In this document: one piece after another, positions 12,451-26,500 of the stretch
Layout of the letters: every line of letters starts with the position of its first letter
Position numbering within the stretch: position 1 is the first letter of the stretch
Assembly (NCBI GenBank): GCA_947561715.1
Contig: OX387199.1
Location: forward strand, 5,089,001-5,153,000
Source of the DNA: Ascidia mentula
Lineage: Eukaryota; Chordata; Ascidiacea; Phlebobranchia; Ascidiidae
Length of the DNA: 64,000 nucleotides
Reading direction: 5' to 3'
The notes under the pieces: model-generated
Told to the model about the DNA's origin: nothing
The model's input: only the letters and a program-made list of their open reading frames with translations
The model's database searches: none
Position numbers and translations under genes: made by a program

Positions 12451-13548
12451 CGCTGGCAAGGTTGTACACTTTATAGCCCAATCGTGTTTTTTTTTGTTTA
12501 TCACGATAGACATATTATGTTTCTCGAATTAACATAACTTATTTAAGCAGTATATTTTGCTGGACGTGTTGAAGCTTATTGTTGCGGTTTGTCGTAGGTT
12601 TCCAGTGGACGAAATGCTAAGGTACAGATCGGAGTCACTCGACGTTGTTTCTTCCTTGTTAGCATAACAAATGGCTACAATTTGTATACACAGGACTAAA
12701 ACTGCGTAAAATACAGTCAACCAGTTTCCCAAAAAAATTTTGTGACATATATAGCGAAAATGCAATAATTAAAAAAAATTTAAATACTTGTGAGAAATTA
12801 GGATTCCGTTTAAACTGAAAGTTGGAAATGAGTTAAATAAAGGTTAAGAACCGCTGCACTAGACCTTGCGTTAACTTAGGTGTTTATTTTGCTAATGTGT
12901 TTTACAGTTACAGAAACCGAAGATGCCTCTTTATGTGAACTATATTTTTTGGATGTAAAACGTATGTAGAGCTGCCGGTTTGATGGTATTTTTAGCTCTC
13001 CAAACAAACTCCCCCCTAATAGTAATATTTATTTCGAAGCAACTGTAAATGAAATTAACATCAAGTTTTTATGTACAGAAGAAGTCGTTATTTTTACCGC
13101 AGATTTCTTTGAATGAAGTCGTAAACACAGGAAAAATTTCCTGATTGATTTAGGAAATATTATTCCAACAGCGTTGTACGCGAATAAGTTTGAGTACTAC
13201 TATTCTATCACGACATTCGTATGGAATTTCATTTGCGGGGCAAGCGGCAGTTTATGCCAATGAATGGCTGCTTCCAATCACTTTTCGTGCATCATTATCA
13301 GGTGCTTTTTTTAAATAAATCGTTAAACGCGTGACCCCATTTGAAAGCGTTTCTTGAGAGGAAAGTTTTACGTCACCAAAACAAACGAAAGAAAAATAGT
13401 ATTGAAAAAGAGTCCCTCCGAATCGGACCCAAGTTGAGTTTTTAAAAAAGTTGAGAGCCATTGGTTTACGTGCACTTACCTCTGCCTCTGCGTGGCCAAC
13501 ATGTAAATGCAATTTCTGAGTAACTCCAACGAGATTTGGTCATGGGGT
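12451..13548. other. Intergenic, no supported gene
   Basis: No coding features were found. The stretch around 12845 (GGTTAAGAACCGCTGCA) resembles the right end of another hAT-like element, but no left end or target duplication was found. The rest is unremarkable AT-rich sequence. Confidence 0.35.
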
Positions 13549-13772
13549 GATACCGGTGGACATGGTGCACCAGTTGAGGAAAGGTACCGATCCTGATGTA
13601 CATGGTGCAATAAACGAACGAACCGGACAATACCGATGGACATGGTGCACCAGTTGAAGAAAAGGTCCAACTCTGATAAACATGTCGCACTAGACGAACA
13701 AACCGACCAATACCGATGGACATGGTGCACCAATTGAAGAAAGCAACCGTTCCTATAGTGTAAATGGTGCAT
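13549..13772. repeat. 80-bp tandem repeat, about 2.8 copies
   Basis: The phrase TGGACATGGTGCACCA recurs at about 13557, 13637 and 13717, exactly 80 bases apart. Each unit has two related halves, the second carrying ACATGGTGC or ACATGTCGC followed by A(C/T)(A/T)AACGAAC-like sequence. Reverse-strand open frames through it are low-complexity by-products and do not indicate a gene. Confidence 0.8.
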
Positions 13773-14479
13773 GAGATAACAAATGTATTTTGTATGTTTT
13801 GTGCTTCTATTTTGACTGCAAGTGCATTTTCAATTACTTTTTTGTTTTACGTTTTCAGCTTCATCGTTTCGGTTATTCCCGATATATCAAAAAACACACA
13901 CTTATAATCAAATCACGAAGTTCAGTTCAATGAATTTCTGATTTTAGTTTACTTTATATCAAGAAGTAAGATAGAGTATACTGAAACAAACCAGTATTAT
14001 TTAAAATCAATTTTAAAATCAACGATGATTTTTGAATGAACTCAACTGGGGTCAATGAGTTCACTTTTGAAATACGGCGATTCAACAATGAACTCGTTGA
14101 CCCAAAAAATGAACTGGCTGATTTTTAAATGAACTCAACTGACCCCAATCACTTTTGTTCCACTGTTTTCTGCAGGACGCAACTCCATTGCACATATTTC
14201 CACATACACGTTTATTTTTCAAAAAAGCACAACGAAATGAACAAATAACAGTAGTAATTTTCAGAAAGAAAATGTTGTAACAGGAAAGATTTGGTATGGA
14301 CTCAATTGGACGAAATTATGCATTCAGCTATAGTATAAACAGAAACGTTAAAGTGATATAAAAGTTTGTTGCATAAACAAAACTTACGTTTACCCGAAGT
14401 CAGCATAATTGTTGTTATGTATTATACCAGCTAGTTTCATTATTACTAGGCACGTAATATCATATATAGCGATTCTAGT
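13773..14479. other. Spacer with a small inverted repeat
   Basis: No gene is seen. GGGTCAATGAGTTCA (about 14050) is inverted as TGAACTCGTTGACCC (about 14089), and a further related copy follows near 14130. This gives a short hairpin-prone patch just before the satellite array. Confidence 0.4.
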
Positions 14480-17400
14480 TGGGAAGAATATTAGTTACAT
14501 GCATATAAAAGGCGTATAATAGTATATATGATTACTTACAGGTATCTAAGTATATATGATTACTTAGGTAGTTGCATAAAAATGGTGTGTGATAGTATTA
14601 GTTTAGGCTTTTCTAATTACGTAGACTAGTTAGTTACAAAAAAAGGCGTGTGATAGTATTAGTTTAGGCTTTTCTAATTACGTAGACTAGTTAGTTACAA
14701 AAAAAGGTGTGTGATAGTATTTAGTATTCGTCATTACTTAGGTAGCATATCAGCTATTCGCATAAATAAGGCGTATGGCAGTATGTAGTACTAGTTAGGT
14801 AGTGCATGAGTTAGTTGCATAAATAAGGTGTATTTAGTGGTAGTTTGGTAGTATATTAGTTACTGGCATAAATAAGGCATATGATAGTATTTAATAATAG
14901 TTAAAGGCTATTCTAATTACGTAGCTTAGTTAGTTGCATAAATAAGGCATATGATAGCATTTAATAATAGTTAAAGGCTATTCTAGTTACGTAGCCTAGT
15001 TAGTTGCATAAATAAGGCATATGATAGCATTTAACAATAGTTCAAGGCTATTCTAGTTACGTAGCATAGTTAGTTGCATAAATAAGGCATATGATGGCAT
15101 TTAGTGGTAGTTTGGTAGTATATTAGTTATTCGCAAAAATAAGGCATATGATAGTATTTAGTAATAGTTAAAGGCTATTCTAGTTACGTAGCCTAGTTAG
15201 TTGCATAAATAAGGCATATGATAGCATTTAATAATAGTTAAAGGCTATTCTAGTTACGTAGCCTAGTTAGTTGCATAAATAAGGCATATGATAGCATTTA
15301 ATAATAGTTAAAGGCTATTCTAGTTACGTAGCCTAGTTAGTTGCATAAATAAGGCATATGATAGCATTTAACAATAGTTAAAGGCTATTCTAGTTACGTA
15401 GCATAGTTAGTTGCATAAATAAGGCATATGATGGCATTTAACAATAGTTCAAGGCTATTCTAGTTACGTAGCATAGTTAGTTGCATAAATAAGGCATATG
15501 ATGGCATTTAGTGGTAGTTTGGCAGTATATTAGTTATTCGCAAAAATAAGGCATATGATAGTATTTAGTAATAGTTAAAGGCTATTCTAATTACGTAGCT
15601 TAGTTAGTTGCATAAATAAGGCATATGATAGCATTTAACAATAGTTCAAGGCTATTCTAGTTACGTAGCATAGTTAGTTGCATAAATAAGGCATATGATG
15701 GCATTTAACAATAGTTCAAGGCTATTCTAGTTACGTAGCATAGTTAGTTGCATAAATAAGGCATATGATGGCATTTAGTGGTAGTTTGGTAGTATATTAG
15801 TTAGTTGCATAAATAAGGCATATGATAGCATTTAATAATAGTTCAAGGCTATTCTAATTACGTAGCTTAGTTAGTTGCATAAATAAGGCATATGATAGCA
15901 TTTAACAATAGTTCAAGGCTATTCTAGTTACGTAGCATAGTTAGTTGCATAAATAAGGCATATGATAGCATTTAATAATAGTTAAAGGCTATTCTAGTTA
16001 CGTAGCCTAGTTAGTTGCATAAATAAGGCATATGATAGCATTTAATAATAGTTAAAGGCTATTCTAGTTACGTAGCCTAGTTAGTTGCATAAATAAGGCA
16101 TATGATAGCATTTAACAATATTCAAGGCTATTCTAGTTACGTAGCCTAGTTAGTTGCATAAATAAGGCATATGATAGCATTTAATAATAGTTAAAGGCTA
16201 TTCTAGTTACGTAGCCTAGTTAGTTGCATAAATAAGGCATATGATAGCATTTAACAATAGTTCAAGGCTATTCTAGTTACGTAGCATAGTTAGTTGCATA
16301 AATAAGGCATATGATGGCATTTAGTGGTAGTTTGGTAGTATATTAGTTATTCACAAAAATAAGGCATATGATAGTATTTAGTAATAGTTCAAGGCTATTC
16401 TAGTTACGTAGCATAGTTAGTTGCATAAATAAGGCATATGATAGCATTTAATAATAGTTAAAGGCTATTCTAGTTACGTAGCCTAGTTAGTTGCAGAAAT
16501 AAGGCATATGATAGAATTTAATAATAGTTAAAGGCTATTCTAGTTACGTAGCATAGTTAGTTGCATAAATAAGGCATATGATAGCATTTAGTAATAGTTC
16601 AAGGCTATTCTAGTTACGTAGCATAGTTAGTTGCATAAATAAGGCATATGATAGAATTTAATAATAGTTAAAGGCTATTCTAGTTACGTAGCCTAGTTAG
16701 TTGCAGAAATAAGGCATATGATAGAATTTAATAATAGTTAAAGGCTATTCTAGTTACGTAGCATAGTTAGTTGCATAAATAAGGCATATGATAGCATTTA
16801 GTAATAGTTCAAGGCTATTCTAGTTACGTAGCATAGTTAGTTGCATAAATAAGGCATATGATAGAATTTAATAATAGTTAAAGGCTATTCTAGTTACGTA
16901 GCCTAGTTAGTTGCAGAAATAAGGCATATGATAGAATTTAATAATAGTTAAAGGCTATTCTAGTTACGTAGCATAGTTAGTTGCATAAATAAGGCATATG
17001 ATAGCATTTAGTAATAGTTCAAGGCTATTCTAGTTACGTAGCATAGTTAGTTGCATAAATAAGGCATATGATAGAATTTAATAATAGTTAAAGGCTATTC
17101 TAGTTACGTAGCCTAGTTAGTTGCAGAAATAAGGCATATGATAGAATTTAATAATAGTTAAAGGCTATTCTAGTTACGTAGCATAGTTAGTTGCATAAAT
17201 AAGGCATATGATAGCATTTAGTAATAGTTCAAGGCTATTCTAGTTACGTAGCATAGTTAGTTGCATAAATAAGGCATATGATAGAATTTAATAATAGTTA
17301 AAGGCTATTCTAGTTACGTAGCCTAGTTAGTTGCAGAAATAAGGCATATGATAGAATTTAATAATAGTTAAAGGCTATTCTAGTTACGTAGCATAGTTAG

Positions 17401-20035
17401 TTGCATAAATAAGGCATATGATAGCATTTAACAATAGTTCAAGGCTATTCTAGTTACGTAGCATAGTTAGTTGCATAAATAAGGCATATGATAGCATTTA
17501 ATAATAGTTAAAGGCTATTCTAGTTACGTAGCCTAGTTAGTTGCATAAATAAGGCATATGATAGCATTTAACAATAGTTCAAGGCTATTCTAGTTACGTA
17601 GCATAGTTAGTTGCATAAATAAGGCATATGATGGCATTTAGTGGTAGTTTGGTAGTATATTAGTTATTCGCAAAAATAAGGCATATGATAGTATTTAGTA
17701 ATAGTTAAAGGCTATTCTAGTTACGTAGCATAGTTAGTTGCATAAATAAGGCATATGATAGCATTTAATAATAGTTAAAGGCTATTCTAGTTACGTAGCC
17801 TAGTTAGTTGCATAAATAAGGCATATGATAGCATTTAGTAATAGTTCAAGGCTATTCTAGTTACGTAGCATAGTTAGTTGCATAAATAAGGCATATGATA
17901 GAATTTAATAATAGTTAAAGGCTATTCTAGTTACGTAGCATAGTTAGTTGCATAAATAAGGCATATGATAGCATTTAGTAATAGTTCAAGGCTATTCTAG
18001 TTACGTAGCATAGTTAGTTGCATAAATAAGGCATATGATAGAATTTAATAATAGTTAAAGGCTATTCTAGTTACGTAGCATAGTTAGTTGCATAAATAAG
18101 GCATATGATAGCATTTAGTAATAGTTCAAGGCTATTCTAGTTACGTAGCATAGTTAGTTGCATAAATAAGGCATATGATAGAATTTAATAATAGTTAAAG
18201 GCTATTCTAGTTACGTAGCCTAGTTAGTTGCAGAAATAAGGCATATGATAGAATTTAATAATAGTTAAAGGCTATTCTAGTTACGTAGCATAGTTAGTTG
18301 CATAAATAAGGCATATGATAGCATTTAACAATAGTTCAAGGCTATTCTAGTTACGTAGCATAGTTAGTTGCATAAATAAGGCATATGATAGCATTTAATA
18401 ATAGTTAAAGGCTATTCTAGTTACGTAGCCTAGTTAGTTGCATAAATAAGGCATATGATAGCATTTAACAATAGTTCAAGGCTATTCTAGTTACGTAGCA
18501 TAGTTAGTTGCATAAATAAGGCATATGATGGCATTTAGTGGTAGTTTGGTAGTATATTAGTTATTCGCAAAAATAAGGCATATGATAGTATTTAGTAATA
18601 GTTAAAGGCTATTCTAGTTACGTAGCATAGTTAGTTGCATAAATAAGGCATATGATAGCATTTAATAATAGTTAAAGGCTATTCTAGTTACGTAGCCTAG
18701 TTAGTTGCATAAATAAGGCATATGATAGCATTTAATAATAGTTAAAGGCTATTCTAGTTACGTAGCCTAGTTAGTTGCATAAATAAGGCATATGATAGCA
18801 TTTAACAATAGTTCAAGGCTATTCTAGTTACGTAGCATAGTTAGTTGCATAAATAAGGCATATGATGGCATTTAGTGGTAGTTTGGTAGTATATTAGTTA
18901 TTCGCAAAAATAAGGCATATGATAGTATTTAGTAATAGTTAAAGGCTATTCTAGTTACGTAGCATAGTTAGTTGCATAAATAAGGCATATGATAGCATTT
19001 AATAATAGTTAAAGGCTATTCTAGTTACGTAGCCTAGTTAGTTGCATAAATAAGGCATATGATAGCATTTAACAATAGTTAAAGGCTATTCTAGTTACGT
19101 AGCATAGTTAGTTGCATAAATAAGGCATATGATAGCATTTAATAATTGTTAAAGGCTATTCTAGTTACGTAGCCTAGTTATTGGCATAAATAAGGCATAT
19201 GGTAGCATTTAGTAACAGTTGAAGGCTATTCTAGTTACGTAGCCTAGTTAGTTGCATAAATAAGGCATATGGTAGCATTTAATAATAGTTAAAGGCTATT
19301 CTAGCTACGTAGCCTAGTTAGTTGCATAAATAAGGCATATGATAGCATTTAGTGGCAGTTTGGTAGTATATTAGTTATTGGCATAAAAGGCATATGATAG
19401 TATTTAGTAACAGTTGAAGGCTATTCTAGTTACGTAGCCTAGTTAGTTGCATAAATAAGGCATATGGTAGCATTTAATAATAGTTAAAGGCTATTCTAGC
19501 TACGTAGCCTAGTTAGTTGCATAAATAAGGCATATGATAGCATTTAGTGGCAGTTTGGTAGTATATTAGTTATTGGCATAAATAAGGCATATGATAGTAT
19601 TTAGTAATAGTTAAAGACTATTCTAGTAACGTAGCCTAGTTAGTTGCATAAATAAGGCATATGATAGCATTTAATAATAATTAAAGGCTATTCCAGTTAC
19701 GTAGCCTAGTTAGTTGCATAAATAAGGCATATGATAGTATTTAGTACTAGTTAAAGGCTATTCTAGGTACGTAGCGTAGTTAGTTGCATAAATAAGGTGT
19801 ATGATAGCATTTAGTATTAGTTAAAGGCTATTCTAGTTACGTAGCCTAGTTAGTTGCACAAATAAGGCATATCATAGCATTTAGTAATAGTTGAAGGTTA
19901 TTCTAGTTACGTAGCCTAGTTAGTTGCATAAATAAGGCATATGATAGCACTTCGTGGCAGTTTGGTAGTATATGAGAGTATTTATCATTAGTTAGGGCTA
20001 TTCTAGTTACGTAGCCTAGTTAGTTATATAAAAAG
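14480..20035. repeat. Satellite array A: 70-bp AT-rich unit, roughly 80 copies
   Basis: The core unit contains AATAAGGCATATGATAGCAT, then AGGCTATTCTAGTTACGTAG and AGTTAGTTGCATA, with a 70-base period (for example starts at 14941, 15011 and 15081). A shorter 57-base variant carrying GTGGTAGTTTGGTAGTATAT is interspersed about ten times. Within 16490-17400 three variant units repeat as a 210-bp trimer. The edges (14480-14900 and 19600-20035) are more diverged than the centre, as expected from unequal exchange. There is no coding potential. Confidence 0.95.
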
Positions 20036-20507
20036 GTATGTTAGCATGTATATAATTGGATGATTGCGTCTTAATATTAATAGTCTAATGTGGATTTTTA
20101 GTCTAAGTAGTTTAGACAATAATGCAAGTCGCAGATTGAAATTAGTGAGGCGATAATCTAAAGCTTTCACTTCCTTTCGAATTTCCAAACCAAACTACAA
20201 TCTGACACCTTTCACCTCCGACGAGTTGACCTTTAACCCCATTCCCTCCCTCCCCCCAACCAACACAAAACGAAACATTTTATTTCACAAATCATGGCGT
20301 CTTCTGGTGGTGGAAGAGATGAATCTTCATTCATTGAAGTTTTCCTTTGTAAGAAGAAAAAAATCCTCATGCGTTAATCAACAACAAAACAACGTCAGTC
20401 GAAAAGCAAAAAAACTAGTAGCTTACACTAAATCCAAACTGGTCTTACCTCACAGAGAATTTAAAATTAAAAACATCCAATATACTCCAAGGCGGCCATA
20501 ACACGGA
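20036..20507. other. Spacer between the two satellite arrays
   Basis: The spacer is non-repetitive, with a pyrimidine-rich patch around 20240-20260. A 91-residue plus-strand open frame starting near 20226 shows no domain and is not supported as a gene. Confidence 0.4.
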
Positions 20508-23500
20508 AACTTGGCTAATTACTATGGCGAGCGTTCATATCTCACGCTGAAGGCGATCGACAGCGGAACTGCCAGGGAGCGACATGACCATGAACCCCGG
20601 ATGAATGACGGCGAGACACTGCCACCAGTAACATCAACTAAACTTAACTATTAACCCGGAATTTACCATAAAAAAACAACCACTAAGCGCGCACACGCCT
20701 TCAACCAAGGGAACTTGCCGAAACACTATGGCGAGCGTTCATATCTCACGCTGAAGGCGATCGACAGCGGAACTGCCAGGGAGCGACATGACCATGAACC
20801 CCGGATGAATGACGGCGAGACACTGCCACCAGTAACATCAACTAAACTTAACAATTAACCCGGAATTTACCATAAAAAAACAACCACTAAGCGCGCACAC
20901 GCCTTCAACCAAGGGAACTTGCCGAAACACTATGGCGAGCGTTCATATCTCACGCTGAAGGCGATCGACAGCGGAACTGTCAGGGAGCGACATGACCATG
21001 AACCCCGGATGAATAACGGCGAGACACTGCCAACAGTAGAACAACGACTAAACTTAACAATTAAACCGGAATTTACCACAAAAAAAACAACCACGAAGCG
21101 CGCACACGCCTTCAACCAAGGGAACTTGCCGAATCACTATGGCGAGCGTTCATATCTCACGCTGAAGGCGATCGACAGCGGAACTGTCAGGGAGCGACAT
21201 GACCATGAACCCCGGATGAATAACGGCGAGACACTGCCAACAGTAGAACAACGACTAAACTTAACAATTAAACCGGAATTTACCACAAAAAAAACAACCA
21301 CGAAGCGCGCACACGCCTTCAACCAAGGGAACTTGCCGAATCACTATGGCGAGCGTTCATATCTCACGCTGAAGGCGATCGACAGCGGAACTGTCAGGGA
21401 GCGACATGACCATGAACCCCGGATGAATAACGGCGAGACACTGCCAACAGTAGAACAACGACTAAACTTTACAATTTAACCGGAATTTACCACAAAAAAA
21501 CAACCACGAAGCGCGAACACGCCTTCAACCAAGGGAACTTGCCGAAACACTATGGCGAGCGTTCGTATCTCACGCTGAAGGCGATCGACAGCGGAACTGT
21601 CAGGGAGCGACATGACCATGAACCCCGGATGAATAACGGCGAGACACTGCCAACAGTAGAACAACAACTAAACTTAACAATTAACCCGGAATTTACCATA
21701 AAAAACAACCACTAAGCGAGGACACGCCTTCAACCAAGGGTACTTGCCGAAACACTATGGCGAGCGTTCGTATCTCACACTGAAGGCGATCGATAGCGGA
21801 ACTGCCAGGGAGCGACATGACCATGAACCCCGGATGAATAACGGCGAGACACTGCCAACAGCAGAACAACAACTAAACTTAACAATTTACCCGGAATTTA
21901 CCACAAAAAAAACAATCACGAAGCGCGAACACGCCTTCAACCAAGGGAACTTGCCGAAACACTATGGCGAGCGTTCGTATCTCACGCTGAAGGCGATCGA
22001 CAGCGGAACTGCCAGGGAGCGACATGACCATGAACCCCGGATGAATAACGGCGAGACACTGCCAACAGCAGAACAACGACTAAACTTAACAATTAACCCG
22101 GAATTTACCATAAAAAACAACCACTAAGCGAGGACACGCCTTCAACCAAGGGAACTTGCCGAAACACTATGGCGAGCGTTCGTATCTCACACTGAAGGCG
22201 ATCGATAGCGGAACTGCCAGGGAGCGACATGACCATGAACCCCGGATGAAAAACGGCGAGACACTGCCAACAGCAGAACAACAACTAAACTTAACAATTA
22301 ACCCGGAATTTACCAGAAAAAACAACCACGAAGCGCGAACACGCCTTCAACCAAGGGAACTTGCCGAAACACTATGGCGAGCGTTCGTATCTCACGCTGA
22401 AGGCGATCGACAGCGGAACTGCCAGGGAGCGACATGACCATGAACCCCGGATGAATAACGGCGAGACACTGCCAACAGTAGAACAACAACTAAACTTAAC
22501 AATTAACCCGGAATTTACCATAAAAAACAACCACTAAGCGAGGACACGCCTTCAACCAAGGGAACTTGCCGAAACACTATGGCGAGCGTTCATATCTCAC
22601 GCTGAAGGCGATCGACAGCGGAACTGCCAGGGAGCGACATGACCATGAACCCCGGATGAATGACGGCGAGACACTGCCACCAGTAACATCAACTAAACTT
22701 AACTATTAACCCGGAATTTACCATAAAAAAACAACCACTAAGCGCGCACACGCCTTCAACCAAGGGAACTTGCCGAAACACTATGGCGAGCGTTCATATC
22801 TCACGCTGAAGGCGATCGACAGCGGAACTGTCAGGGAGCGACATGACCATGAACCCCGGATGAATAACGGCGAGACACTGCCAACAGTAGAACAACGACT
22901 AAACTTAACAATTAAACCGGAATTTACCACAAAAAAACAACCACGAAGCGCGAACACGCCTTCAACCAAGGGAACTTGCCGAAACACTATGGCGAGCGTT
23001 CATATCTCACGCTGAAGGCGATCGACAGCGGAACTGTCAGGGAGCGACATGACCATGAACCCCGGATGAATAACGGCGAGACACTGCCAACAGTAGAACA
23101 ACGACTAAACTTAACAATTAAACCGGAATTTACCACAAAAAAAACAACCACGAAGCGCGCACACGCCTTCAACCAAGGGAACTTGCCGAATCACTATGGC
23201 GAGCGTTCATATCTCACGCTGAAGGCGATCGACAGCGGAACTGTCAGGGAGCGACATGACCATGAACCCCGGATGAATAACGGCGAGACACTGCCAACAG
23301 TAGAACAACGACTAAACTTTACAATTTAACCGGAATTTACCACAAAAAAACAACCACGAAGCGCGAACACGCCTTCAACCAAGGGAACTTGCCGAATCAC
23401 TATGGCGAGCGTTCATATCTCACGCTGAAGGCGATCGACAGCGGAACTGTCAGGGAGCGACATGACCATGAACCCCGGATGAATAACGGCGAGACACTGC

Positions 23501-26500
23501 CAACAGTAGAACAACAACTAAACTTAACAATTAACCCGGAATTTACCATAAAAAACAACCACTAAGCGAGGACACGCCTTCAACCAAGGGAACTTGCCGA
23601 AACACTATGGCGAGCGTTCGTATCTCACACTGAAGGCGATCGATAGCGGAACTGCCAGGGAGCGACATGACCATGAACCCCGGATGAAAAACGGCGAGAC
23701 ACTGCCAACAGCAGAACAACAACTAAACTTAACAATTAACCCGGAATTTACCATAAAAAACAACCACTAAGCGAGGACACGCCTTCAACCAAGGGAACTT
23801 GCCGAAACACTATGGCGAGCGTTCGTATCTCACACTGAAGGCGATCGATAGCGGAACTGCCAGGGAGCGACATGACCATGAACCCCGGATGAATAACGGC
23901 GAGACACTGCCAACAGTAGAACAACAACTAAACTTAACAATTAACCCGGAATTTACCATAAAAAACAACCACTAAGCGAGGACACGCCTTCAACCAAGGG
24001 AACTTGCCGAAACACTATGGCGAGCGTTCATATCTCACGCTGAAGGCGATCGACAGCGGAACTGCCAGGGAGCGACATGACCATGAACCCCGGATGAATG
24101 ACGGCGAGACACTGCCACCAGTAACATCAACTAAACTTAACTATTAACCCGGAATTTACCATAAAAAAACAACCACTAAGCGCGCACACGCCTTCAACCA
24201 AGGGAACTTGCCGAAACACTATGGCGAGCGTTCGTATCTCACGCTGAAGGCGATCGACAGCGGAACTGTCAGGGAGCGACATGACCATGAACCCCGGATG
24301 AATAACGGCGAGACACTGCCAACAGTAGAACAACGACTAAACTTAACAATTAAACCGGAATTTACCACAAAAAAACAACCACGAAGCGCGAACACGCCTT
24401 CAACCAAGGGAACTTGCCGAAACACTATGGCGAGCGTTCATATCTCACGCTGAAGGCGATCGACAGCGGAACTGTCAGGGAGCGACATGACCATGAACCC
24501 CGGATGAATAACGGCGAGACACTGCCAACAGTAGAACAACGACTAAACTTAACAATTAAACCGGAATTTACCACAAAAAAAACAACCACGAAGCGCGCAC
24601 ACGCCTTCAACCAAGGGAACTTGCCGAATCACTATGGCGAGCGTTCATATCTCACGCTGAAGGCGATCGACAGCGGAACTGTCAGGGAGCGACATGACCA
24701 TGAACCCCGGATGAATAACGGCGAGACACTGCCAACAGTAGAACAACGACTAAACTTTACAATTTAACCGGAATTTACCACAAAAAAACAACCACGAAGC
24801 GCGAACACGCCTTCAACCAAGGGAACTTGCCGAATCACTATGGCGAGCGTTCATATCTCACGCTGAAGGCGATCGACAGCGGAACTGTCAGGGAGCGACA
24901 TGACCATGAACCCCGGATGAATAACGGCGAGACACTGCCAACAGTAGAACAACGACTAAACTTTACAATTTAACCGGAATTTACCATAAAAAACAACCAC
25001 TAAGCGAGGACACGCCTTCAACCAAGGGAACTTGCCGAAACACTATGGCGAGCGTTCATATCTCACGCTGAAGGCGATCGACAGCGGAACTGCCAGGGAG
25101 CGACATGACCATGAACCCCGGATGAATAACGGCGAGACACTGCCAACAGTAGAACAACGACTAAACTTTACAATTTAACCGGAATTTACCATAAAAAACA
25201 ACCTCTAAGCGAGGACACGCCTTCAACCAAGGGAACTTGCCGAAACACTATGGCGAGCGTTCGTATCTCACGCTGAAGGCGATCGACAGCGGAACTGCCA
25301 GGGAGCGACATGACCATGAACCCCGGATGAATAACGGCGAGACACTGCCAACAGTAGAACAACAACTAAACTTAACAATTTAACCGGAATTTACCACAAA
25401 AAAACAACCACGAAGCGCGAACACGCCTTCAACCAAGGGAACTTGCCGAATCACTATGGCGAGCGTTCATATCTCACGCTGAAGGCGATCGACAGCGGAA
25501 CTGTCAGGGAGCGACATGACCATGAACCCCGGATGAATAACGGCGAGACACTGCCAACAGCAGAACAACAACTAAACTTAACAATTAACCCGGAATTTAC
25601 CATAAAAAACAACCACGAAGCGCGAACACGCCTTCAACCAAGGGAACTTGCCGAAACACTATGGCGAGCGTTCGTATCTCACGCTGAAGGCGATCGACAG
25701 CGGAACTGCCAGGGAGCGACATGACCATGAACCCCGGATGAATGACGGCGAGACACTGCCACCAGTAACATCAACTAAACTTAACTATTAACCCGGAATT
25801 TACCATAAAAAAACAACCACTAAGCGCGCACACGCCTTCAACCAAGGGAACTTGCCGAAACACTATGGCGAGCGTTCATATCTCACGCTGAAGGCGATCG
25901 ACAGCGGAACTGTCAGGGAGCGACATGACCATGAACCCCGGATGAATAACGGCGAGACACTGCCAACAGTAGAACAACGACTAAACTTAACAATTAAACC
26001 GGAATTTACCACAAAAAAACAACCACGAAGCGCGAACACGCCTTCAACCAAGGGAACTTGCCGAAACACTATGGCGAGCGTTCATATCTCACGCTGAAGG
26101 CGATCGACAGCGGAACTGTCAGGGAGCGACATGACCATGAACCCCGGATGAATAACGGCGAGACACTGCCAACAGTAGAACAACGACTAAACTTAACAAT
26201 TAAACCGGAATTTACCACAAAAAAAACAACCACGAAGCGCGCACACGCCTTCAACCAAGGGAACTTGCCGAATCACTATGGCGAGCGTTCATATCTCACG
26301 CTGAAGGCGATCGACAGCGGAACTGTCAGGGAGCGACATGACCATGAACCCCGGATGAATAACGGCGAGACACTGCCAACAGTAGAACAACGACTAAACT
26401 TTACAATTTAACCGGAATTTACCACAAAAAAACAACCACGAAGCGCGAACACGCCTTCAACCAAGGGAACTTGCCGAATCACTATGGCGAGCGTTCATAT

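Noticed and set aside
12838-12862. hAT right-end-like sequence GGTTAAGAACCGCTGCA
   Set aside because: No matching left end or target duplication was found upstream, so it is not called as an element.
13466-13772. Minus-strand repetitive open frames (APCPSVLSG-like repeats)
   Set aside because: They come from the 80-bp tandem repeat, are low in complexity and exist in two frames at once.
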